From: Gracilimonas sp040117685
GTDB taxonomy: Bacteria; Bacteroidota; Rhodothermia; Balneolales; Balneolaceae
Assembly (NCBI RefSeq): GCF_040117685.2
Contig: NZ_JBEDYP020000010.1
Coordinates: forward strand, 1-64,000
Reading direction: 5' to 3'
DNA: 64,000 nucleotides
Below, in pieces: positions 37,774 through 45,917 of this stretch (position 1 is its first letter; each line of letters begins with the position of its first letter). Below the pieces are notes generated by a model. The model did no database searches. It saw only the letters and a program-made list of their open reading frames with translations, and was not told where the DNA came from. The translations under genes were made by a program, and so were the position numbers.

Positions 37774-37799
37774 GGCGCTCATCTGAGCGCCTTTTTTTT
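37774..37799. terminator. Bidirectional terminator between DUF6588 and the ABC exporter genes
   Basis: Perfect eight-base stem GGCGCTCA/TGAGCGCC with a two-base loop, an A-run on the left and eight T on the right, so it can end transcripts from both sides of this convergent pair. Confidence 0.9.
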
Positions 37800-37816
37800 A
37801 ACTAATTTGTCTAAGA

Positions 37817-38539
37817 TCAGGCAAGCTGATGATCGGCAAGCAACGGATTCTCTACCTTTTCATCCAACTCAATGAGACCATCTCTGAGACGCACAATACG
37901 ACGGGCATGATCAGCTATCTCTTGTTCGTGGGTTACCACAATAATGGTATTTCCCTGGCGGTACAGCTCTTCAAAGAGCAACATAATCTCTTCCCCTGTT
38001 TTCGTGTCCAGGTTACCCGTAGGCTCATCGGCCAGTAAAATAGATGGACGGTTAACCAATGCACGGGCGATTGCCACACGCTGTCTTTGTCCACCGGAGA
38101 GCTCGTTTGGCTTATGATCAATACGGTCACCAAGCCCGACTTTAGTCAATACTTCAGTAGCACGTTCTTTACGGTCTGCAGACTTCATACCTGCATAAAT
38201 CAATGGAAGCTCGGCATTTGCCAGACAAGAAGTACGTGGCAGCAAGTTGAAGGTTTGAAATACGAACCCTATTTCGCGGTTGCGCACTTCCGCCAGTTCA
38301 GCATCATCCATATTTGATACATTACTACCATTGAGAATATAATCTCCGGTAGTTGGAGTATCCAAACAACCGATCATATTCATCAGGGTCGATTTACCTG
38401 AACCGGAAGGTCCCATAATGGCTATGTACTCATTTTCCTCTACATCAAAAGTTACACCGGCCAGGGCGTGAACTTCTGTGTTCCCCATCTGATACACTTT
38501 GGTTAAATCGGTAATTTCAATAACTGCTTTTTTCGACAT
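37817..38539 (-). CDS. ABC exporter ATP-binding protein (MacB/LolD type)
   Basis: ATPase of a MacAB-TolC-like tripartite exporter. Walker A GPSGSGKSTLMN (about residues 40-51), Q-loop FVFQTFNLLPRTS, signature LSGGQRQRVAIARAL, Walker B ILLADEPTGNLD and H-loop VVTHEQ all intact. It works with the two FtsX-type permeases encoded upstream in the same locus. Last gene of a minus-strand run, 26 bp after the HlyD-like gene. Confidence 0.96.
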   Translation of the reverse strand: MSKKAVIEITDLTKVYQMGNTEVHALAGVTFDVEENEYIAIMGPSGSGKSTLMNMIGCLDTPTTGDYILNGSNVSNMDDAELAEVRNREIGFVFQTFNLLPRTSCLANAELPLIYAGMKSADRKERATEVLTKVGLGDRIDHKPNELSGGQRQRVAIARALVNRPSILLADEPTGNLDTKTGEEIMLLFEELYRQGNTIIVVTHEQEIADHARRIVRLRDGLIELDEKVENPLLADHQLA

Positions 38540-38565
38540 ATTGCTTATCCGTGCTAATTATTTAA

Positions 38566-39942
38566 TTAATTGAATGTAGCTGCCTTGTTATTAACGATTA
38601 CATTATCGCCATCCTTAAGCAGATTCGAAAGCGTTCGATAGCTCCCAATCACAATTTCTTCACCTGCTTCCAATCCTGAAAGAACCTGAATATGTGTATT
38701 ATCACTGATACCGGTCTCCACTTCTTTCCTGACGGCTTTACCGTCTACTATAACAAATACAACTTTTCGAATGTCTTCTTCCTTAATAACCAGATCATCT
38801 TCATCCTGAGAACTTGCCAGCATTATTTCAGCTGAATCGGCCTCTGTTTTTTTAGCTTTTTCATCCTTTGCAAAATCACGAACGGTAACTGACTGAATAG
38901 GCACTGATACTACATTCGTAGCCGTTTGAGTTTCAATATCTACCGTGGCCGACATACCCGGTCGGAATTTTGGCACAAACATCTCTTCCGGGTCTTCTGA
39001 AGCTTCGTTACGAACCAGTTTCTCGGGGCTGCTATCCAAATTATGCGGAGTAACGATTCGCACCTTCACCTGATAATTGGTCACCTGCTCGTTGGTTCCG
39101 CTTCCTGTAATCTGTGCAGAATTTGCGATCTCAGTCACCACACCATTAAACTGTCGTTCAGGATATGCATCCACTTCAATTCGGGTGGTATCGGCAAAAT
39201 CTACATTAACAATATCGTTTTCATTTACTTCAACGAGAACTTCCATACGGTCGAGCAGGGAAACACGCATCATCTCGGTTCCGGCCATTTGAGCATTACC
39301 CAATACACGTTCGCCTTCTTCCACCGCTAATCCGGTTACGGTACCATCCTGGGGTGCCCGAATTACGGTCTGCTCCAGTTCTTCATTAGCCTGTCTTAAC
39401 TGGGCTTCAGCACTCTGAATTTGATATTCTGCTGCTTTCAGACTAGCCTTTTGAGATTCCCACTCCGATTTGGACTGAATGTAATCCATCTCAGAAATAA
39501 GATCTTTCTCGTATAATTTCTGGTCTCTTTGATAAGCGGCTTCTGCCCTGATCAAGGATGCTTTTGTTTGCTCTAAGCGAGCTTTTTGAGTAAGTAACGC
39601 CGCATTCAAATTATCGATCTGAGCTTGATAAATATCCGGTTTAATGCGTACCAGTAAATCACCTTCACGTACAAAATCTCCTTCTTTCACGGCCAGCTCG
39701 ATAATCTCTCCCGACACATCCGGGCGAATAATTACCTCGATTTCCGGCTGCACTTTACCTGAAGCGGAAACCAACTGTGTGATGGTTTTCAGCTTGGCTG
39801 TTGCTGTTTCTACTTCTTTTCCGGTTTCTGAATTACCTATAACTCCGGTGAACCGCAGCGTTAATCCCAGAGCAATTATTACCCCGAGAACTCCACCGAT
39901 CCACATCAATAATTTTGATGTTGAAGATTTTTTCTTAGCCAT
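38566..39942 (-). CDS. Periplasmic adaptor (HlyD/MacA family)
   Basis: Membrane-fusion protein of the exporter. One N-terminal anchor (about residues 10-30), a lipoyl-like half (IELAVKEGDFVREGDLLVRI), a coiled-coil hairpin of about 90 residues (KARLEQTKASLIRAEAAYQRD...), second lipoyl half, then beta-barrel and membrane-proximal domains. An acidic insert (KDEKAKKTEADSAEIMLASSQDEDDLVIKEED) splits the last domain. Bridges the MacB-like permeases to the TolC-like channel next door (40 bp upstream). Confidence 0.94.
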   Translation of the reverse strand: MAKKKSSTSKLLMWIGGVLGVIIALGLTLRFTGVIGNSETGKEVETATAKLKTITQLVSASGKVQPEIEVIIRPDVSGEIIELAVKEGDFVREGDLLVRIKPDIYQAQIDNLNAALLTQKARLEQTKASLIRAEAAYQRDQKLYEKDLISEMDYIQSKSEWESQKASLKAAEYQIQSAEAQLRQANEELEQTVIRAPQDGTVTGLAVEEGERVLGNAQMAGTEMMRVSLLDRMEVLVEVNENDIVNVDFADTTRIEVDAYPERQFNGVVTEIANSAQITGSGTNEQVTNYQVKVRIVTPHNLDSSPEKLVRNEASEDPEEMFVPKFRPGMSATVDIETQTATNVVSVPIQSVTVRDFAKDEKAKKTEADSAEIMLASSQDEDDLVIKEEDIRKVVFVIVDGKAVRKEVETGISDNTHIQVLSGLEAGEEIVIGSYRTLSNLLKDGDNVIVNNKAATFN

Positions 39943-39982
39943 TTTCCCTATCCTATCCCTTACTTATTAAATCTGTTTATTT

Positions 39983-41365
39983 TTAAAATTCTACGTTGTC
40001 GCCACTCAGCTTACCGAGGTAATAGTCCAGTAACTTCTCCTGGAAAATCAAATTATACATTGCCTGAGTGTAATTCGACTGCGCTTCCACATAACTGGCC
40101 TGAGCCTGACTCAACTCGATGAGCGTACTTGAGCCTACATTGTACCGCTCTTGCTGGGTTTCAAATGCTCTCTCACTGGCTCGTCTGGATTTTTCAGAAG
40201 CTTCCAGCTGCTTAACGTACGAGGTGTAGTCGTTATACGCCTGCGTTACTTCCTGAATTACCTGAAGCTTTGAATTATCGAACGAAAGCTCCGCATTCTT
40301 CAGCTGTACTTTTGAAGCTTGAATGTTGTACATGCGGTTCCAATTCTGGAAAATCGGAATATTAACCGATAAACCTAACGAACGGTTAATCTGTTGATCA
40401 AAAAACTGGTCACTAAAGCTCACACTACCCTGTCCCGGTAAAGAATACTGGTCACTATAACGGGAAGACATCGATGCACTTGCTGATACAGATGGATATA
40501 AACTACCCTGAGCCATTTGTAGCTGATATTCAAGAGTTTTAATATCAGCAATTTCACTTTTTAAATCTGACCGGTTCAGGATTGCCTGATCAATCAGCTC
40601 ACTAAGACTGAACTCTTGCCCTATACTTTGCTGGGCTTCCATTTCTGTCTCAGGCACAACAAAATCGTAGTTACCAAGCGGGTCAATCTGAAGCTGACGA
40701 ACCAAAACAAGTTTACTGAACTTCAGGCTGTTTTCCTGCTGGGTCACAGCTAATTCATCACTGGCTACCTGCGCTTCCTGATTATATAAATCGACGGTGG
40801 GACGAGATCCAACTTCCACTTGCGCCCTAACCTGTTCCAGCTGTTGCATAGAGTTTTCAAGATTCTCCTGGGCGATTTCCAGAAGCTGAAGATCCAGTAA
40901 AACCTGAAGATATCTCGAAGCCGTATTAAAAATCACTTGTTCCTTAGCCCTCTGCAGACTTTCTTCCGAAGAAATCTTTGACTGCTGGCTTGCTCGAAGT
41001 GAAAGTATATTATTGAACCCATCAAAAATCGTGACATCAGCTCCAATTCGCCCGCTAATTGATTGAGAGGTAACATCAACAAATGGATTTAAGCCGGGTT
41101 CACTTAAGCGATCGGCAATAAACTGTTGACCGGTCGACCTGCCCCCGCTAAGGCTTGAATTAACAGACGGCGCAAAGTCAGCATATTCACTTCTTATGCT
41201 TTCATTGGCCAGATCAAGATTATTCTCAGCCTGCTTTAATTGGTAATTATTATCCAGGGCAATTTGAATCGCTTCCTGAAGTGAGATGGTGCGTGCTTCC
41301 TGTGCTAAAATTGGTGCTGTAAAAAAAAGAAGGGCAAGTAGCGTAGATGAAAGAAATCGTTTCAT
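39983..41365 (-). CDS. TolC-family outer-membrane efflux channel
   Basis: A 460-residue OEP/TolC protein with signal peptide (KRFLSSTLLALLFFTAPILA), two OEP repeats with the characteristic long alpha-helical regions (ARTISLQEAIQIALDNNYQL; GSSTLIELSQAQASYVEAQSNY) and beta-strand segments. It heads the tolC-hlyD-ATPase half of the exporter, behind a 124-bp gap with an inverted repeat. Confidence 0.95.
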   Translation of the reverse strand: MKRFLSSTLLALLFFTAPILAQEARTISLQEAIQIALDNNYQLKQAENNLDLANESIRSEYADFAPSVNSSLSGGRSTGQQFIADRLSEPGLNPFVDVTSQSISGRIGADVTIFDGFNNILSLRASQQSKISSEESLQRAKEQVIFNTASRYLQVLLDLQLLEIAQENLENSMQQLEQVRAQVEVGSRPTVDLYNQEAQVASDELAVTQQENSLKFSKLVLVRQLQIDPLGNYDFVVPETEMEAQQSIGQEFSLSELIDQAILNRSDLKSEIADIKTLEYQLQMAQGSLYPSVSASASMSSRYSDQYSLPGQGSVSFSDQFFDQQINRSLGLSVNIPIFQNWNRMYNIQASKVQLKNAELSFDNSKLQVIQEVTQAYNDYTSYVKQLEASEKSRRASERAFETQQERYNVGSSTLIELSQAQASYVEAQSNYTQAMYNLIFQEKLLDYYLGKLSGDNVEF

Positions 41366-41412
41366 GATTATTATTTCGTTTTTTGTATTACGGGTTCGTA
41401 CACGAGATTGGA

Positions 41413-41446
41413 CGAAAATAGTTACAGTATAGTTGCCCTATTTTCG
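41413..41446. promoter_or_regulatory. 34-bp inverted repeat upstream of tolC
   Basis: Perfect nine-base arms CGAAAATAG and CTATTTTCG, 16-bp spacer, about 50 bp before the tolC ATG. On the minus strand the distal arm gives TATTTTCG, one base off the -7 consensus, so promoter and palindrome overlap as in a repressor operator. It could instead be an RNA hairpin. No regulator gene lies next to it. Confidence 0.5.
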
Positions 41447-41489
41447 AATTTTATATCCTTTTACAGAGAAGAGCTAAATAGTTGTAAAA

Positions 41490-41873
41490 TCAATCCTCAG
41501 CTTCGCTCCCTTTTTCCTTGAGGGCAGCAACTTTATTGTCAATATAATCGAGTACCAGGCTGAGACCTTTTTTAGCAAGCATTCGCTTTATCTCTTTTGA
41601 AATAGCGGAATCAGATTGACTCCGGCTTCCATACGTTTTAGATGACGACGAGGAAGAATTCTTTCGGTTTGAACCGAGTAAAAATCCAACCACAACCGAA
41701 GCTCCTACAATAGGAAGCGGGTACTTTTTAATCAGGTTTCTGGGTGCTATACTGGTGGATACTCCCTCTTTAACCTCATCTATAGATTTATCCAGCCCAT
41801 TTTGGATATTGGCTAATTCTTGCTCAAGCTCTTTTTTCTTCTTCTCAAGGTCTGATAACTTTTCTTTAGCCAT
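41490..41873 (-). CDS. Small coiled-coil membrane protein (YqjK-like position)
   Basis: A 127-residue protein with an N-terminal coiled coil (residues about 2-35, LSDLEKKKKELEQELANIQ), a single membrane segment (about 52-69, LPIVGASVVVGFLLGSN), a serine-rich stretch and a basic C-terminal helix (IKRMLAKKGLSLVLDYI). Not recognised as a named family with certainty. Overlaps the preceding gene by eight bases, so it is translationally coupled to it. See the neighbours for the three-gene module. Confidence 0.75.
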   Translation of the reverse strand: MAKEKLSDLEKKKKELEQELANIQNGLDKSIDEVKEGVSTSIAPRNLIKKYPLPIVGASVVVGFLLGSNRKNSSSSSSKTYGSRSQSDSAISKEIKRMLAKKGLSLVLDYIDNKVAALKEKGSEAED

Positions 41874-42285
41874 TTTTCTCAGTTTTATTTATTTCGTTTT
41901 CTTTGAGTGCAAGCTGTTTTTGGTCTTGCTGCTGTTGAGGTAGCGTATCCAGGAACTCAGCAAGTATCTGTTGCTGGATTTTACGGGCTATAGACTTGGG
42001 TTTTGCCACCACAAAAATTAACCCGATCAAAATGAATGGAGAAGCAACAATGGCATAGCCGGCCCATTCTTTTTCAAGAAGATCACCTAAATAAATAGCA
42101 AGGGCCGTTAACCCGAACACCAATCCCAGGCCTAATACAGCATAGCCGAATAACTGTTGAATAGACTGCCCGATCAGGTAACTTACTTTATCGCCAACAT
42201 TCAACACACTCAGCTCAATGCGAGTCTCTACATAATGTTTGAGCTCGCGGGTAATCTGCTTTATTCTGCTTCCTACATCTTCCAT
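41866..42285 (-). CDS. Phage-holin-like / YqjE-family membrane protein (PF07332 type)
   Basis: A 139-residue protein: amphipathic N-terminal part (SRIKQITRELKHYVETRIELSVL) typical of the actinobacterial holin-X/YqjE family, then two membrane segments (LFGYAVLGLGLVFGLTALAIYL and WAGYAIVASPFILIGLIFVVA). The name comes from family resemblance only; nothing phage-related is nearby. Six bp after the 70-residue gene. Confidence 0.8.
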   Translation of the reverse strand: MEDVGSRIKQITRELKHYVETRIELSVLNVGDKVSYLIGQSIQQLFGYAVLGLGLVFGLTALAIYLGDLLEKEWAGYAIVASPFILIGLIFVVAKPKSIARKIQQQILAEFLDTLPQQQQDQKQLALKENEINKTEKNG

Positions 42286-42291
42286 GAGAAT

Positions 42292-42504
42292 TTAATCGTC
42301 TGAATTAAATATTTTTGCAGCAATAAAACCGACGGCAAAACCTACAGCGATAGAAGCGAGTGGGTTCTTTCGGATGGTGTTCTCTGATCGTTCTTTGAGT
42401 TCTTCGAGTCGAACCTGTAATTCTTCGTCTTCGAGAATTTCACGACCACGGCCAATAGCACTATCCAGCCGTTCGTTTAAGTTTTGGATGATTTCTTCGT
42501 TCAT
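42292..42504 (-). CDS. YqjD/DUF883-like small membrane-anchored protein
   Basis: A 70-residue protein with a long amphipathic, highly charged helix (residues about 5-48, NERLDSAIGRGREILEDEE) and a C-terminal membrane helix (LASIAVGFAVGFIAAKIF) preceded by the RKNPLAS motif typical of YqjD/ElaB/DUF883 proteins, some of which tether ribosomes to the membrane in stationary phase in E. coli. It starts the three-gene set, 67 bp after the second permease. Confidence 0.78.
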   Translation of the reverse strand: MNEEIIQNLNERLDSAIGRGREILEDEELQVRLEELKERSENTIRKNPLASIAVGFAVGFIAAKIFNSDD

Positions 42505-42571
42505 AATGCCCTGTGTTTTCTTTCAATATAAGAAATTGCATTGGATGCATAAATCATTCCATTGCAAAAAG

Positions 42572-43798
42572 TTATTCGTAGCGTAAACTTTCTATGGGAT
42601 CAAGTTTAGCTGCTTTAAAAGCAGGATACACTCCAAAGATCAGTCCCACAATTAACATCCCGAAAAAGCCACCGGCTACCGACCAAATCGGAATAACCGC
42701 TTCCGTCTCAATCCACACGGCCATCAGGTTTCCAACCCCGATTCCGATAATCATACCTATGATACCTCCTATCTGACAGATGAAAATTGCCTCCATCAAA
42801 AACTGGCTAACAATGGCTTTGCGGGTTGCACCAACGGCCTTTCTGACCCCGATTTCACGAGTTCGTTCCGAAACAGATACCAGCATAATATTCATTACCC
42901 CAATTCCGGCCCCCAATAAAGTGATGAACCCGATAGCAAATCCTCCCATGTATAATGCACCGGTAAATGCATCGAATGTACCGGACAAAGATTCATTGGT
43001 TTCAATTTCAAAATCATTGTTTTCACCTGGACTCACTTTTCGGATCACTCTCATAATTCCGGTTACCTCTTCAACCGTTTCTTCAATGAATGAAATCTCA
43101 GGTGCCCTAACCTGAACGGAAATATTACGGCTTCTCCCGCCATACACGTTCAGTGCCGTTGTATAGGGTATCAGCACAAAATTATCGAAAGATTGTCCGA
43201 AAATTTGCCCTTTCGCTTCCAGTATCCCGATGACCTGATATTGGCGCCCGTCAAAACGGATTGTTTTACCAAGCGGATATTCGTTTTTGAACAAATCGTT
43301 CTGAACATCCTTGCCGATTATCGCAAAATTTCTGCCGTATTGTATGTCATCGCCGGTAAAGTTTCTGCCATCTTCCAGCTCGTACGCATTATTGGTCAGG
43401 AAATTCGTATTACTTCCCCTCACCATTACATTGGGTTCAGTCTCTTCATCCTGAAAGGAGATTTTGGTGGCTGAAAAAGTCTCATAGGGACTCATTCCCT
43501 CCCCAATCTCCATTCTTTCTTCCAGAGTAAGAGCTTCTTCAAAACCGATATTTTTCCGGTTTCTCACGTTTTTATCCAGTTCTCCCATTTGAACGGCAGG
43601 AGTTTTCTGAATGGTAATCACGTCACTGCCCATTATACTCATGGTGTTCTTAAAGTAATTGTCTAATACGGCAACAGCTGTGGTGGAGACGATAACTGAA
43701 AACACCCCAATCACCAATGCCAATAGTGTAAGAAACGAACGAAGTTTATTCGCCTTCAGTGAATCTAATGCCTGTTTGGTTGTCTCTTTAATATGCAT
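42572..43798 (-). CDS. MacB-type ABC permease (second)
   Basis: FtsX-family permease of 408 residues: N-terminal membrane helix (residues about 22-44), MacB periplasmic core domain, then three C-terminal helices with MLVSVSERTREIGVRKAVGATR, the FtsX signature. Two bp after the first permease gene, and homologous to it, so the transporter is likely a heterodimer. Its ATPase lies at the other end of the locus. Confidence 0.93.
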   Translation of the reverse strand: MHIKETTKQALDSLKANKLRSFLTLLALVIGVFSVIVSTTAVAVLDNYFKNTMSIMGSDVITIQKTPAVQMGELDKNVRNRKNIGFEEALTLEERMEIGEGMSPYETFSATKISFQDEETEPNVMVRGSNTNFLTNNAYELEDGRNFTGDDIQYGRNFAIIGKDVQNDLFKNEYPLGKTIRFDGRQYQVIGILEAKGQIFGQSFDNFVLIPYTTALNVYGGRSRNISVQVRAPEISFIEETVEEVTGIMRVIRKVSPGENNDFEIETNESLSGTFDAFTGALYMGGFAIGFITLLGAGIGVMNIMLVSVSERTREIGVRKAVGATRKAIVSQFLMEAIFICQIGGIIGMIIGIGVGNLMAVWIETEAVIPIWSVAGGFFGMLIVGLIFGVYPAFKAAKLDPIESLRYE

Positions 43799-43800
43799 AC

Positions 43801-45030
43801 TTACTCAAACCTCAATGATTCAATAGGATCAGATTTAGCAGCGCGGTAAGCCGGAATGAACCCGAAAATCACTCCTACCATGGTACAAATACTGAAGGCC
43901 AATATTACCACACTCACATTCATCACGGCTACAAAGGCCTGATTAATTAATACCGTCAACCCTCCGGCCAGAGCTACTCCAATAATTCCGCCCAGCATAC
44001 AAATAGCGATGGCCTCTAAAAGAAACTGTGTCAAAATTTCCCAGGCTTTAGCACCTACCGCTTTTCTGATTCCAATTTCTTTTGTCCGCTCTCTAACCGA
44101 CACGAACATGATATTCATTACTCCAATACCTCCGATTAGCAGGGAAAGTCCACTCAGGATAAAGCCCACCGTATAGATTCCCGCCTTCATCCCTTCCAGC
44201 TGCTGTTTGAAGGCTTCGGGTTTGTTGAGGGCGAAGTCGTTATCTTCGGTGGCGTCCAGTTGCCGTATTCTTCGCATGATACCTTCCAGTTCGTATTCAC
44301 CTTCCTTAAAAGCCTCCTGGTTTGGAAACTGAACCCCAATCTGAAGTCCATACCGTAAGCCGTAAATTTGCCCATAGGCTGATACAGGAATAATAATTCG
44401 GTTGTCGGTGTCCTCAAGTCCAAGGAATTTCCCTTGTTTCTCTAATACCCCAACAATAGTGAATTTTTGTCCTCCCACCCGAATTTGTTTGCCAAGTGGA
44501 GTTTCAAATTCAAACAACGACTCCATCAATGTGTTTCCAATTACCGCTACCTTTGAACCTGATCGCACTTCCTGGTCAACAAACATTCGACCCTGAGAAA
44601 TATTCAACCCCTGTATTTCCAGATAATTTGCTGTTGTTCCGCTCAGGCCCACTCCTTCTGCACTTTTCTCCTGATATCTAACTGAGGTCCCCCGGTTTGC
44701 TGATGCAGTCACATTCTGTGCATAACGGCTGTAATCTCTGATTTTCTCTACATAATCAAGTTGCATTTCCTGCCGGTTTCGGTATTCCCACCATTTATAC
44801 TCACCGCCCATTCCCCATGGCCACTTTTCTACATACACTACATTCTGCCCCATCATGGCCATGCTTTTCTCAAAGGAGATATCCATCCCGGTGGTAACTG
44901 CATCCACAATAGTTACCATTGTTATCCCGATAATGATACAAAGAGCCGTAAGTGTGGAGCGGATTTTATTAATTTTGAGTGCCCGAAGAGCAATCCGAAA
45001 TCCTTCTAAAAAACTGTTTACTATTCTCAT
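43801..45030 (-). CDS. MacB-type ABC permease (first)
   Basis: Paralogue of the next gene: N-terminal membrane helix, periplasmic MacB_PCD domain (about residues 50-260), C-terminal FtsX domain with IMFVSVRERTKEIGIRKAVGAKAWEIL. First gene of the exporter locus and of the minus-strand run. It shares a 136-bp divergent gap with bshB1. Confidence 0.93.
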   Translation of the reverse strand: MRIVNSFLEGFRIALRALKINKIRSTLTALCIIIGITMVTIVDAVTTGMDISFEKSMAMMGQNVVYVEKWPWGMGGEYKWWEYRNRQEMQLDYVEKIRDYSRYAQNVTASANRGTSVRYQEKSAEGVGLSGTTANYLEIQGLNISQGRMFVDQEVRSGSKVAVIGNTLMESLFEFETPLGKQIRVGGQKFTIVGVLEKQGKFLGLEDTDNRIIIPVSAYGQIYGLRYGLQIGVQFPNQEAFKEGEYELEGIMRRIRQLDATEDNDFALNKPEAFKQQLEGMKAGIYTVGFILSGLSLLIGGIGVMNIMFVSVRERTKEIGIRKAVGAKAWEILTQFLLEAIAICMLGGIIGVALAGGLTVLINQAFVAVMNVSVVILAFSICTMVGVIFGFIPAYRAAKSDPIESLRFE

Positions 45031-45166
45031 GAAATTATTTGGGGTGAAAAGACGGCTCTGTTACGCAAATGAATTTTATTCGTTACACCTTTTTTAAAAT
45101 AAAAGTTCAATTTTTACTCTCATTGAAACCCTAATTATTTCTTACTTTCTCTAAAAAATTGTTCTT

Positions 45167-45910
45167 ATGAAGTTAGACGTTCTTGTTTTTGCCTCCCACC
45201 CTGATGATGCCGAATTAGGCTGTGGGGGGACTATCGCCTCACTTACTTCTTCCGGGAAAAAAGTCGGGATTATTGATCTGACCAGGGGTGAAATGGGGAC
45301 CCGCGGAACAGAACAAACACGCGCTGAGGAAGTTAAGAAAGCCAGTGAAATATTGTCTGTTTCATATCGTAAAAGCCTGGATCTGGGTGATTCACTGTTG
45401 CCAAACACAAGAGAGAACCAGCTTAAGATTATTGAGCAGGTTCGGTTAACTCAGCCTCATATTTGTTTGGTTGGTGCTCCATTCGACCGGCATCCGGATC
45501 ACCCCAAAGGTACAAATCTGGTGATAGATGCTCTTTTCTACTCCGGGCTGAAAAAGCTTACTACCACTGATGAAAACGGAAGTGAGCAATCTACCTGGCG
45601 ACCTTCCCACATTCTCCATTATATGCAAGACCGCCCCATGGAGCCTGATTTTATTTATGACATCTCTGAGCATTGGGAAACCAAACGAAAAGCCATACTG
45701 GCATACAATACTCAGTTTAATGTGAGTGACCCCGGCGATGAGCCTTCCACCTACATATCCACAGAAAATTATTTTAAACAGCTGGAAGGTCGCGCACGAT
45801 ATTTCGGACATCTTGCTGGTTTTACCTTCGGAGAGGCTTTCAAATATTACCTGTCACCGACACCCCTGAAAAATTTCAATAGCTTTTTCGAAACTTCACC
45901 AAAACGGTAA
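45167..45910 (+). CDS. bshB1: Bacillithiol biosynthesis deacetylase BshB1
   Basis: Zinc-dependent deacetylase of the PIG-L/LmbE family that removes acetate from GlcNAc-malate in bacillithiol synthesis. AxHPDDAELGCGG metal-binding motif at residues about 9-22, LTRGEMGTRGT, and the BshB1-specific GAPFDRHPDHPKG; C-terminal ARYFGHLAGFTFGEAF. 247 residues, normal. The other bacillithiol genes are not in the window. A loose promoter (TTG, 17 bp, TACTTTCT) lies 16 bp before the start. Confidence 0.95.
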   Translation: MKLDVLVFASHPDDAELGCGGTIASLTSSGKKVGIIDLTRGEMGTRGTEQTRAEEVKKASEILSVSYRKSLDLGDSLLPNTRENQLKIIEQVRLTQPHICLVGAPFDRHPDHPKGTNLVIDALFYSGLKKLTTTDENGSEQSTWRPSHILHYMQDRPMEPDFIYDISEHWETKRKAILAYNTQFNVSDPGDEPSTYISTENYFKQLEGRARYFGHLAGFTFGEAFKYYLSPTPLKNFNSFFETSPKR

Positions 45911-45917
45911 TTAACTT

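Noticed and set aside
41866..42285. Holin-like protein as a sign of a prophage
   Set aside because: No other phage gene is present; the family is widespread as a chromosomal YqjE-type protein.
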